Source: Solimicrobium silvestre
Lineage (GTDB): Bacteria > Pseudomonadota > Gammaproteobacteria > Burkholderiales > Burkholderiaceae_D
Direction of reading: 5' to 3'
DNA length: 64,000 bases
NCBI RefSeq assembly: GCF_002976435.1
Contig: NZ_PUGF01000009.1
Coordinates: 62,001-126,000 of the forward strand
The stretch's first letter is position 1, and each line of letters opens with the position of its first letter. Below, piece after piece: positions 15,412 through 23,634 of the stretch. Made by a program: the position numbers and the translations under genes. A model generated the notes under the pieces. It saw only the letters and a list, made by a program, of their open reading frames with translations. It ran no database searches and had not been told where the DNA came from.

Positions 15412-18400
15412 ATGTCGGAAATTATCGGGTACGGCGGTAAAGGTGGTGGAGGCGGCAGTGGGAGCAAAGAAACCAGAGATAGCTTGCGCAGTATTTCCTA
15501 CGCAAAAGTGCTTGATCTGGTATCAGAAGGTGAAATTCAAGGCTTAGTCAACGGCTTGCAATCCATTTTCTTTGATGGCACCCGATTGCAAAATCAGGAT
15601 GGCACGTTTAACTTTCGGGATGTTACTGCTGACTTCAGGCCGGGCACCCAGAATCAGGACGTCATTGCTGGGTTTCCCGGTGTAGAAAATGAAATCACCA
15701 TCGGCCATGAGTTAAGATCAGAAGCACCTTGGGTGCGCGCCATTAACAACACCCAGCTTTCCGCCGTCCGGCTACGCTTGGCTGTCGCCGCACTCAGTAA
15801 AATGGATAAAGAAAATGGCGATGTCAACGGCTATAAAATCGCCTATCAAATTGACGTGGCAACCGATGGCGGCGGCTATAAGCCAGTCATTAACCAAACT
15901 TTTGACGGTAAAACTACCTCACGCTATGAGCGTAGCCACAGAATCGAATTGCCGCCTGCAAAAACAGGCTGGGTGATTCGCATCACACGCGCCACTCCAA
16001 ACGCTAATAGCGCCCTCATTGCCGACACTACCCTCATTTCCACGCTGACCGAAGTCATCGACGTCAAATTACGCTATCCCATGTCTGCCATTGTGGGCAT
16101 ACAAATTGACGCCAGCCAGTTTCAAGGCATTCCCACGCGTAGTTACGATCTGCGTGGCCGCATCATTAAAGTACCCAGTAATTACGACCCCATCTCACAC
16201 GTCTATACCGGCGTTTGGGATGGCACCTTTAAACCGGCATGGACCAATAACCCGGCGTGGGTATTTTATGATCTGGTACTCAATGACCGGTACGGCTTAG
16301 GCCACACGCTGGATGCGTCCACGATCGACAAATGGAGCCTGTACCAGATTGGGCGTTATTGTGACGTCAAGGTGCCAGATGGGTTGGGCGGCACTGAGCC
16401 GCGCTTTACCTGTAACCTCTACCTGCAGACCGCCGCCGAAGCCTACAAAGTGCTGCAAGACTTGGCGTCCTTGTTCCGGGGTATTAGTTATTGGGCAGCT
16501 GGCAGCATTATCACTTCAGCCGATATACCCACCGACCCGACTTATATTTACACCGCCGCCAACGTCATCGACGGCAAATTCACCGGCGTAGGCAGTAGCC
16601 AACGAACCCGTTATACCGTGGCGCTGGTGAGCTGGAATGACCCAGCTGATTTTTACAAAGCCCGTGTTGAATATGTGCAGGACGATGACGGCATTGCCCG
16701 GTATGGCGTGCAAAAGATCAGCATGACTGCGTTTGGTTGCACCAGCCAAGGCCAAGCGCAACGCGCCGGAAATTGGGCGCTGCTTACGTCGAGGCTGGAA
16801 ACTGACACACTCACGTTTTCAGTTGGTTTAGATGGTTTGGTATCCAGCCCCGGGCAAATTGTACGGATAGCTGATCCGCACCGCATGGGGCGTCGTAACG
16901 CTGGCCGACTTCGTCATGCCGTTGGCCGCACTGTTACCTTAGATAAAGCACCAGTAATTGCCGTGGGCGATGACTTCACCGTCATTTTACCTACCGGCAT
17001 CACAGAAACGCGAAAAGTCATGGCAATCAGTGGCGACACTGTCACTGTCCAACGTGATTGGTCAACCTTGCCGGTAGCGCAGGCGATTTGGTCAGTCGAC
17101 AATATCGATCTGATTGCACCCTCCTATAAAATTCTATCGATCATTGAAAAGGGCGGCTTGACCTATGAGATTACCGCCTTGCAGCACGAACCGGGTAAAT
17201 TTGAGTATATCGATAATGGCACCCGTATTGAAGAAAGGCCACATACCGGCTTAGAAAGCGCACCTAGCACGCCGACTAACCTACTCTTTACTTCGCACCC
17301 TTATTGGGTCGATGATAGCGTAGTGGCAACTAACGCCACCTTAAGCTGGACGGGATTTTCTCCAGTGTATCGTGTGCTCTGGCGCAAAGCATTGGGAACC
17401 TGGGCTGACATCAAAACCCGTTCACCCAGCATCGATTTTAAAAGTGTTGAAGCCAGCGAGTATGAATTTAAAGTGTCGGCCATTTCATCCACCGGATTAG
17501 AATCGCCACCTGCTATTTTTAATGCTACGGTCACACCGACATTGCCCCCGCTGGACGACATTACCGGGTTACGCTTAGAAAGCGGCTTTACCACCAACTC
17601 CGCAAAAATCGCATGGGATAACGTTAAAGGAGCAACGTCCTACCGTGCGCAAGTCGTCGTTGGTAAACCTGCCATCGTTGTACGTACTATTAACGTAGGT
17701 GATACGCCACGTTTTGAATATACCGTGGGCGACATGAAAGTAGACGGTGGGCCGTGGCGAACAGTTGAATTCAGAATCAAAGCTTTGGGCAAATTTGGTA
17801 CAGGAAGCGCGGTAGCTTCCTTAATCGCCACTAATAAACAAATAGGTGCACTGGTCAATATTCGGGTAGATCAGGGCATTAGGGCGGGTTATTTCAATTG
17901 CACACCACCGCCAGAAGATGATTTTGCCGGAATTATTATCTGGATCAGTACCGATCCAGCCTGTCCAGCATTACCAGAAAATGAAATTTATGACGGAGCT
18001 GATAGCTTCGTGACTCTAACCAAATTCACTGATGGGGAAGCGTTAGATAAAAAGAATGAGTACTACATTCGTGCAGCCGCTTACGATTCCTTGGGCAAAG
18101 ATGATCTGAACGTCTCGACTGCTATACCATTAACAGTGGCTGGTGTTTTACCTGATGTTGGATCGATTCTTGAGTCAATGTTGACTAAAGAGTTAAGCGA
18201 CAAAATAACCGCCATCGGTGAGTTTGATCCAAATGACATCGTTGCTCAAATCGTTAAAGAGGAAGAGGCGAGAAAAGATGCTGTAGGTGCCGTGGCCACA
18301 ACAGTACTCACTGTACAAACACAGCTCAACGGCAACATCGCAAGCGTACAGGCGCAAGCCAAGTCCATCGATGGACTATCAGCGCAATACACCGTAAAAA

Positions 18401-19914
18401 CAGACGTCAATGGTTATGTGGCAGGTTATGGCCTAGCCACCACGATTGTTGAAGGCATACCACAAAGCGACTTCACCATCCTTGCAGATCGCTTTGCCGT
18501 GGTACAGCCGGGTGTGCAAAAGCGGGTGCCGTTTGTGGTGACATCTAAAAACGGTGTGGCGCAAATTGGTATCGATGGAAACTTGCTGGTTAATGGTTCA
18601 GTTACTGCTGATTCGATATTAGCCAATGCTATCACTGGCGATAAAATTAAAGCAGGAAGTTTGTCCGCCAATGTGTTTGAGTCCGGTGTTGGATCCGGCA
18701 ACCTGCTCTATAACGCGTCGCTGACTGCCACGTATGAAACAGGTGGGTTAATTTTGCCGGATGGTTATATAGGCGGTACTGATTTTTATATCAATCCGTT
18801 CACGTTTAGCATTAATGGCGCTGGCGATGCCTGGCGTCCGGTCGGTGTGAATGTCATTTCGGTCAATCAACGGGGAGTAGCACCAAACGACAACCAATAT
18901 GTGCTTTCCCCAGCGGTATCTATCGTGCAAGGTGCTTATTACGAAATGTCAATTTATACCGGGGCTCATCGCTGTCATATCAGTATCGCTATTGGCTGGG
19001 TTGATGTTAACGGAGCATGGGCTGGGTTCACACACGGTGGATGGATCAATGCTGAAGAAGCTTATGGCGGTACGACGTTAAGCGGCTATAAACGATTATT
19101 CATCCTAGGGCAAGCACCAGCTGGCGCAGTAGCAGGTAGATTAATCACATATAAAAATGGGACGTTGTATGGAGGGGATTCGTGGATGTTTCTCTGCATG
19201 CCCTATATTGGGGTTGCTAATGGCGCAAACCAAACTCTGCCTTCACCGTGGTCACCACCTGGCATTGGCACCCAAATACATGGTGGCGCGATTAAAACCA
19301 GCACAATTACCGCTGATCGGCTTGCCGTGTCGGACCTCTCCGCCATCAGCGCGAATCTTGGACGCATTACTGCAGGTGATTTGTACTCAACGACTATTCA
19401 TGGTGGTAGCGGCTATCCGACCAGCAATTATGCATGGCCGAACAACGGCGGGAATGGATTTCATTTAAGTTCAAGTGGCCTGTTGTTAGGTAACGCGCAC
19501 AACGGGCGCTATTTTCAGGCAACGGCAAACGGTGACCTTTATGCGCCGGGCATGAGTATTATTAACGGTAAATTGACGATTAATGAGCTGAAAGTGATTA
19601 ATACGGATCAGCTTGAAGATAATTCTGTCACGGAGATAGAAACGGCGGTTAGTGCAAGTGGTGCGGAGGTCGTAGTCAATGTTAGTGCCGGAAATGTTTC
19701 GAGAAATGGAACAACACCCATTGTTTTTATGATGCATTCAGCTAACCCTACACGCCGTCTAACTGTTTATAAAGACGGTAAATCTATTTTTTCTAGTGAG
19801 TCTATTGTCTCTGTCTTTTATGCGCCACCCGGTCGATATGTGTGTAGGGTGAGCCACGCCGGAGAGATGACTGGAAGACAAACAAGTTTAGTAGCAATAA
19901 AGGTAAAAAGATGA
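15412..19914 (+). CDS. Host specificity protein J (central tail fibre)
   Basis: 1500 residues, lambda gpJ type. The N-terminus GYGGKGGGGGSG followed by YAKVLDLVSEGEIQGLVNGL is the classic start of J proteins. Residues to about 560 form the tail-tip barrel region (DLRGRIIKVPSNYDP, NDRYGLG). Fibronectin type III-like segments follow at about 620-800, and a DUF1983-like part near 950-1080 (TVKTDVNGYVAGYGL, NGSVTADSILANAITGDKIKAG). The C-terminal 400 residues form the receptor-binding region and are Gly-rich. It determines receptor choice and starts infection. It overlaps the next gene by 4 bases. Confidence 0.93.
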   Translation: MSEIIGYGGKGGGGGSGSKETRDSLRSISYAKVLDLVSEGEIQGLVNGLQSIFFDGTRLQNQDGTFNFRDVTADFRPGTQNQDVIAGFPGVENEITIGHELRSEAPWVRAINNTQLSAVRLRLAVAALSKMDKENGDVNGYKIAYQIDVATDGGGYKPVINQTFDGKTTSRYERSHRIELPPAKTGWVIRITRATPNANSALIADTTLISTLTEVIDVKLRYPMSAIVGIQIDASQFQGIPTRSYDLRGRIIKVPSNYDPISHVYTGVWDGTFKPAWTNNPAWVFYDLVLNDRYGLGHTLDASTIDKWSLYQIGRYCDVKVPDGLGGTEPRFTCNLYLQTAAEAYKVLQDLASLFRGISYWAAGSIITSADIPTDPTYIYTAANVIDGKFTGVGSSQRTRYTVALVSWNDPADFYKARVEYVQDDDGIARYGVQKISMTAFGCTSQGQAQRAGNWALLTSRLETDTLTFSVGLDGLVSSPGQIVRIADPHRMGRRNAGRLRHAVGRTVTLDKAPVIAVGDDFTVILPTGITETRKVMAISGDTVTVQRDWSTLPVAQAIWSVDNIDLIAPSYKILSIIEKGGLTYEITALQHEPGKFEYIDNGTRIEERPHTGLESAPSTPTNLLFTSHPYWVDDSVVATNATLSWTGFSPVYRVLWRKALGTWADIKTRSPSIDFKSVEASEYEFKVSAISSTGLESPPAIFNATVTPTLPPLDDITGLRLESGFTTNSAKIAWDNVKGATSYRAQVVVGKPAIVVRTINVGDTPRFEYTVGDMKVDGGPWRTVEFRIKALGKFGTGSAVASLIATNKQIGALVNIRVDQGIRAGYFNCTPPPEDDFAGIIIWISTDPACPALPENEIYDGADSFVTLTKFTDGEALDKKNEYYIRAAAYDSLGKDDLNVSTAIPLTVAGVLPDVGSILESMLTKELSDKITAIGEFDPNDIVAQIVKEEEARKDAVGAVATTVLTVQTQLNGNIASVQAQAKSIDGLSAQYTVKTDVNGYVAGYGLATTIVEGIPQSDFTILADRFAVVQPGVQKRVPFVVTSKNGVAQIGIDGNLLVNGSVTADSILANAITGDKIKAGSLSANVFESGVGSGNLLYNASLTATYETGGLILPDGYIGGTDFYINPFTFSINGAGDAWRPVGVNVISVNQRGVAPNDNQYVLSPAVSIVQGAYYEMSIYTGAHRCHISIAIGWVDVNGAWAGFTHGGWINAEEAYGGTTLSGYKRLFILGQAPAGAVAGRLITYKNGTLYGGDSWMFLCMPYIGVANGANQTLPSPWSPPGIGTQIHGGAIKTSTITADRLAVSDLSAISANLGRITAGDLYSTTIHGGSGYPTSNYAWPNNGGNGFHLSSSGLLLGNAHNGRYFQATANGDLYAPGMSIINGKLTINELKVINTDQLEDNSVTEIETAVSASGAEVVVNVSAGNVSRNGTTPIVFMMHSANPTRRLTVYKDGKSIFSSESIVSVFYAPPGRYVCRVSHAGEMTGRQTSLVAIKVKR

Positions 19915-20507
19915 TTAATTATGTAATGCACGATAGTAAAACGGGTGAAATTATTCAATGGGGAACCTGCTCAGATGGGCAAATGCATGAATACAAACGG
20001 GATGGAGTTGATGTAGTGGAGGGTGATGGAAATCCCGATACGCATTTTGTCGAAAACGGGTTGATCCACTTGTATTCTGACATTGAATTAAGTCTTAAAA
20101 ACAATGTGCCAGAAGGTTTTATTTGGAAAATGCCTGAACGAATACTCGTTGATCAGCGTGATTTGAGCATGGTAAAAGAACAGGCATGGAATCGCATAAA
20201 GAATGAACGCAATTTGGCGGAGTCGGCCAATTTTATCTGCAACGGCGCAGTTTATCAGGCAGATAAAGAGCGTATACCGCTGGCCATGCAAACAGCGCTA
20301 CAGGCCAAGTTGGACGGTACCGTTTTTACAATCGATTGGGTACTGGCAGACAACAGCACTATTACATTAACTGCGTCGGACATGATTAATGTGGGAACGG
20401 CACTCAATAAGCAAATGGCAGAAGTGAATGAAAAGAGTCAGCGCTTGCGTCAAGAAATACATCAAGCAACTTCCATTGCTGAAATTGATTTAATTAACTG
20501 GGTTTAA
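19911..20507 (+). CDS. Tail-associated protein (DUF4376-like)
   Basis: 198 residues. The C-terminal ~110 residues (QAWNRIKNERNLAESANFIC onward, with VYQADKERIPLAMQTA and GTALNKQMAEVNEKSQRLRQEI) resemble the DUF4376 family found next to phage fibre genes, where it is thought to act as a fibre-associated or chaperone protein. The N-terminal part is beta-rich and unmatched. It is translationally coupled to gpJ by a 4-base overlap. Confidence 0.72.
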   Translation: MINYVMHDSKTGEIIQWGTCSDGQMHEYKRDGVDVVEGDGNPDTHFVENGLIHLYSDIELSLKNNVPEGFIWKMPERILVDQRDLSMVKEQAWNRIKNERNLAESANFICNGAVYQADKERIPLAMQTALQAKLDGTVFTIDWVLADNSTITLTASDMINVGTALNKQMAEVNEKSQRLRQEIHQATSIAEIDLINWV

Positions 20508-20526
20508 CTGATTTTCAAATCAACCA

Positions 20527-20548
20527 AACACCTTCGGGTGTTTTTTTT
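20527..20548 (+). terminator. Hairpin terminator with UUCG tetraloop
   Basis: Stem AACACC/GGTGTT, loop TTCG and a run of eight T. Very similar to the terminator after the capsid gene. Confidence 0.8.
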
Positions 20549-20579
20549 CGTCCTACAACTTTAAAAAAGGAAATAAATC

Positions 20580-20945
20580 ATGGCAATCAAAGGTATCTCA
20601 AAATCGATTGAGGAAGTCAACACAGGCTCAGCCGCCGCATTTCACCGTATTGAGCATTACTCAGTCGATATGCGCTCTAAATACGTGTCATTGATCGTGC
20701 GAGGCTATGTGACAGAAGCAGCCTGCGACAACGGAAAATTACACATCATGGAAACCACTACCACTATTGCACAGGCACCGGCGCTCACCGACAACGTTCT
20801 GGAATTTTTGTACAAAACAATTACTGCTGTCGCGCCGGAAGCTATCCCAAGCCAATCGCAACCAGCCATGCCTGTACCTGTAGCAATTAACGCGTTCGCC
20901 GGCGCGGAATTGGTCTATGAAGTAGTTGCCAAGGTTAAAAAATAA
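20580..20945 (+). CDS. Hypothetical phage protein, 121 residues
   Basis: Starts MAIKGISKSIEEVNTGSAAA after a strong AAAAAGGAAATAA ribosome binding site. The N-terminal 60 residues are beta-rich (FHRIEHYSVDMRSKYVSLIV), followed by a Pro-rich linker near residue 95. No signal peptide or membrane segment. It lies between the J block and the lysis genes, where phages commonly have small tail or unknown genes. Family not recognised. Confidence 0.65.
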   Translation: MAIKGISKSIEEVNTGSAAAFHRIEHYSVDMRSKYVSLIVRGYVTEAACDNGKLHIMETTTTIAQAPALTDNVLEFLYKTITAVAPEAIPSQSQPAMPVPVAINAFAGAELVYEVVAKVKK

Positions 20946-20957
20946 AGGAGTAATAAC

Positions 20958-21251
20958 ATGCAAGACGACTACGGCAACTCTCTCCCTCGTTCACCAAGTC
21001 CAGATGAATGGGCATCGCTTTGCAAGTGGGTTGGTTCACTGGAAGACGGCCTAGCCGAAAACATGAAAGTGTGCCGCCGCACCGAAGACAACACTGCAGA
21101 AATTATTATCGTATTTGATAGCGTAAAAGGCGCATTCAAGGTGCTGGGTTGGATTGGGCAAATCGCCAAGCCGGTGGCCGCCATTATCAGTTTAGGGCTG
21201 GCCACATGGGGTGTGGTATTGGCGGTAAAAGCAGGCATCAGTCAAAAATAA
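20958..21251 (+). CDS. Candidate holin / small membrane protein
   Basis: 97 residues with a hydrophilic N-terminal half and a hydrophobic C-terminal stretch (VLGWIGQIAKPVAAIISLGLATWGVVLAV, about 63-91) that could form one or two membrane passes. It sits directly before the lysozyme gene with AAAGGAG 7 bases upstream of its start, the position of a holin in lysis cassettes. The long cytoplasmic head is unusual for class I or II holins, so holin function is inferred from context. With a SAR-type lysozyme a pinholin would be expected. Confidence 0.6.
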   Translation: MQDDYGNSLPRSPSPDEWASLCKWVGSLEDGLAENMKVCRRTEDNTAEIIIVFDSVKGAFKVLGWIGQIAKPVAAIISLGLATWGVVLAVKAGISQK

Positions 21252-21261
21252 GGACACTACT

Positions 21262-21735
21262 ATGAACCTCAAAAATAGGATTTACATCGGTATTATTACC
21301 GCCGTCATGACTGCCGGTTTCGTGCAATGGGAAAGCTCCGGAAAGGTCATTACACAACCGTATTTTGATCTGGCCGGGATACCCACTGTATGCGACGGAC
21401 ACACCGGCAACGTCGATATAAACCGGATTTACACCCCGCAAGAATGCACTGATTTCCGTAATCAAGACATCGTTAAACACTTAAACGGCATGTTGGAATG
21501 CGTGGAGGTGCCGCTTAAACAGCACCAGGTCAATGCTTTCACGCTGTTTGCTAGTAATGTCGGTGTGAATGCATTTTGCAATTCAAAAAACACCGTGGTC
21601 GGCCCACTCAATCGTGGCGATTATGCCGCCGCTTGCGACGGCTTGCGTCGCTGGGTGTACGTCGGCAAACAGCGGGTGCAGGGTCTGGTCAACCGGCGCG
21701 AATTTGAGCGTAAATTGTGTTTGGGGGAGTTATGA
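21262..21735 (+). CDS. Phage lysozyme (GH24-like) with SAR-like N-terminus
   Basis: 157 residues. The first ~22 residues (NLKNRIYIGIITAVMTAGFV) form a weak hydrophobic segment like the signal-arrest-release domain of P21-type endolysins, which are exported by Sec and activated on release. The catalytic core reads PYFDLAGIPTVCDGHTG, with Asp36 and Thr42 in the D-x5-T spacing. The nearest glutamate, Glu24 (QWESSG), is 11 residues before the Asp instead of the usual 8, suggesting a three-residue insertion or an atypical active site. It cleaves peptidoglycan at the end of the lytic cycle. ATGA overlap with Rz. Confidence 0.85.
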   Translation: MNLKNRIYIGIITAVMTAGFVQWESSGKVITQPYFDLAGIPTVCDGHTGNVDINRIYTPQECTDFRNQDIVKHLNGMLECVEVPLKQHQVNAFTLFASNVGVNAFCNSKNTVVGPLNRGDYAAACDGLRRWVYVGKQRVQGLVNRREFERKLCLGEL

Positions 21736-22202
21736 ATATGCCGTGGTGGGTGAGTGCGTTGGTGCTGATTGCTGCGAGTCTATTCTTTGAATTTCATGGC
21801 AGGAGTTTTGTGCAGCGACAATGGAATAGCGACAAAGTAGTACAAACTCAATTAGCAAAAATCAAGCAGGAACAACGAGACGCTGAAAACTCACAATTAA
21901 AAACGCAACAGACCACTATCAGCAGCACTATTCAGAAAGTACATGATGATGAAATTAGCCGCCTTACTACTGCACTTAACGATTCTCGTCGGTTGCGCAT
22001 CGGCTCCCAGTTCTGTGGTGCTACTTCCGGACAAACCGACACCCAAAGCGCCACTAGCGGCGCTGCAGCCGATACCGGAGGCAGGGTACTTTCAGAAGAA
22101 ATGGACAGAGCTGTTAAGCAATTGATCTTTGAGTCTGAGCAAGTCGCCGCAACGGGCAGGGCAGCTCAAGCTTTTATTCGAGAGAATGGATTGGGGGAAT
22201 AA
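21732..22202 (+). CDS. Inner-membrane spanin Rz-like
   Basis: 156 residues. The start is ATG 21732, with GGGGGAG just upstream. An N-terminal membrane anchor (PWWVSALVLIAASLFFEF, about 3-20) is followed by a long charged coiled coil (to about 90), the layout of i-spanins. It joins the outer-membrane Rz1 lipoprotein to fuse the two membranes after peptidoglycan is cut. The Rz1 gene lies nested inside it in another frame. Confidence 0.85.
   Translation: MNMPWWVSALVLIAASLFFEFHGRSFVQRQWNSDKVVQTQLAKIKQEQRDAENSQLKTQQTTISSTIQKVHDDEISRLTTALNDSRRLRIGSQFCGATSGQTDTQSATSGAAADTGGRVLSEEMDRAVKQLIFESEQVAATGRAAQAFIRENGLGE
21943..22125 (+). CDS. Outer-membrane spanin lipoprotein Rz1-like, nested in Rz
   Basis: 60 residues or slightly fewer (ATGs at 21943, 21946 and 21949 are in frame). 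It has a signal peptide with lipobox LVGCAS and a short Pro-rich mature part (PSSVVLLPDKPTPKAPLAAL), the hallmark of Rz1 o-spanins. It is encoded wholly within the Rz reading frame in the +1 register, as in lambda. Confidence 0.85.
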   Translation: MMMKLAALLLHLTILVGCASAPSSVVLLPDKPTPKAPLAALQPIPEAGYFQKKWTELLSN

Positions 22203-22211
22203 TTTTTAATT

Positions 22212-22245
22212 CAACCGGCTAGATTTTAAGCCGGTTGATTATTTA
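22212..22245. terminator. Hairpin after the lysis cassette
   Basis: A 9-bp perfect stem CAACCGGCT/AGCCGGTTG with an 8-base loop, then a moderately T-rich tail. It lies between the convergent spanin gene and a small broken minus-strand gene and may serve both strands. Confidence 0.65.
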
Positions 22246-22448
22246 TTTCCAGTCAGATGCTCTTCGCGACGTGGCATCGGCTAGAACTCGTGCATAAATT
22301 TCAGCAGGCACTCCTTGCCTGCGCATGGCTCTTTTACCAGCTAAAAGTCCATCCAGTAATGCAACAGCAAGACCACAATTTACTGATAAGGATATGTCGA
22401 CATTGACACGTTGAATTGGCGAAATTGATCGTCTATTTTAATAGTCAT
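22243..22448 (-). pseudogene. Small phage gene with apparent frameshift
   Basis: On the minus strand AAGGAAATAAAATG gives a good ribosome binding site and start (MTIKIDDQFRQFNVSMS), but that frame stops after 22 codons. The next frame is open across the same region and carries a protein-like sequence ending GLLAGKRAMRRQGVPAEIYA then RVLADATSRRASDWK before TAA at 22243. Joining the two needs one frame change near 22395-22410. The intact product would be about 68 residues. Family not recognised. It could instead be a real 22-codon peptide. Confidence 0.4.
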
Positions 22449-22673
22449 TTTATTTCCTTTGCTGATGAAATAAGATTTTCATCTCGTGTGGGGATAACTA
22501 AGAAAGTTACAATGTTTATCTACAATCTGTAAAAAAGACAGAGCGACAGCAAGATTGCGGAAACAATCAAACTGACCTCAATTCACTGATTCTGCCAGTA
22601 AATCAAGCAAGGCTCTGCCACCTCGCGAGGCGTGCAAAGACTAGCATAAAAAAACAATAAAAGAGTTTACTTT

Positions 22674-23462
22674 ATGGTATTACCTATTATCCCGTGGTTG
22701 GGTGGCAAGCGTCGCTTGGCTGATCAACTGATCCCACAATTCCCCGCACATTCTTGTTACGTAGAAGTATTTGCGGGCGGTGCTGCACTCTACTTTTTGC
22801 GGCCGCCTGCGGAAGTGGAAGTCATTAATGACATTAATGGCGAACTGGTGAATCTCTACCGTGTAGTTCAAAACCATCTGGAAGAGTTTGTGCGTCAATT
22901 CAAGTGGGCATTATCCAGCCGTGATCTATTCAAATGGCTGCAAGATACGCCACCAGAAACGCTGACAGATATCCAACGAGCTGCCCGTTTCTACTACCTG
23001 CAGCACAATGCCTTCGGCGGCAAAGTATCCGGCCAAAATTGGGGAACCGCTACAACCGCACCCGCAGTTAATTTATTGCGGATAGAAGAAAGTTTATCTG
23101 CCGCACATTTACGGTTGTCTCAGTCGTATATTGAGAACCTGGACTGGCATAAATGCATGATCAAGTATGACCGGGAGCATACCTTCTTTTACCTTGATCC
23201 ACCGTACTGGGAAACCGCTGGTTATGGCGTGGAATTTGGGACTGAACAGTACGAAAAAATGGCAAGCGTGTTGCGTAATTTAAAAGGTAAGGCCATCGTC
23301 AGCCTGAACGATCACCCCGATATCCGGCGCATTTTTGCTGAGTTTGAAATGGACGCGGTACCTATTAAATATTGCGTAGGTGGTGGGGTGAAAACGGTGG
23401 ATAGGTTGGAGGTGATTATTTATAGCTGGGATCGGACGCTTGATCCGGTGGGGTTGTTTTAA
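22674..23462 (+). CDS. dam: DNA adenine methyltransferase, D12 class (Dam-like)
   Basis: 262 residues. PWLGGKRRL (7-15) and VFAGGAAL (32-39) form the SAM-binding motifs and LDPPYW (174-179) the catalytic motif IV of N6-adenine methyltransferases. The length and motif order fit Dam-type enzymes; the GATC target is likely but not proven. Phage Dam enzymes protect phage DNA from restriction or alter host regulation. It is encoded downstream of the lysis cassette. The last 33 bases of the gene recur at 30563-30595, flanking the following cargo block. Confidence 0.9.
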   Translation: MVLPIIPWLGGKRRLADQLIPQFPAHSCYVEVFAGGAALYFLRPPAEVEVINDINGELVNLYRVVQNHLEEFVRQFKWALSSRDLFKWLQDTPPETLTDIQRAARFYYLQHNAFGGKVSGQNWGTATTAPAVNLLRIEESLSAAHLRLSQSYIENLDWHKCMIKYDREHTFFYLDPPYWETAGYGVEFGTEQYEKMASVLRNLKGKAIVSLNDHPDIRRIFAEFEMDAVPIKYCVGGGVKTVDRLEVIIYSWDRTLDPVGLF

Positions 23463-23634
23463 TCATTAGTATTCGCTTTAAAATGGTCCTTTATTTGTCC
23501 TCGTTATTCGCAGGTTTTAAATGTAAGTGTTTGATATTAAGATAAACTTGCATTTTTTTCATACATGCGTGATGATTCTTTTTTTGTAAGGTATTGCCTT
23601 ATGGATAGAAAGAAAAAATATATAACGAGGAACT

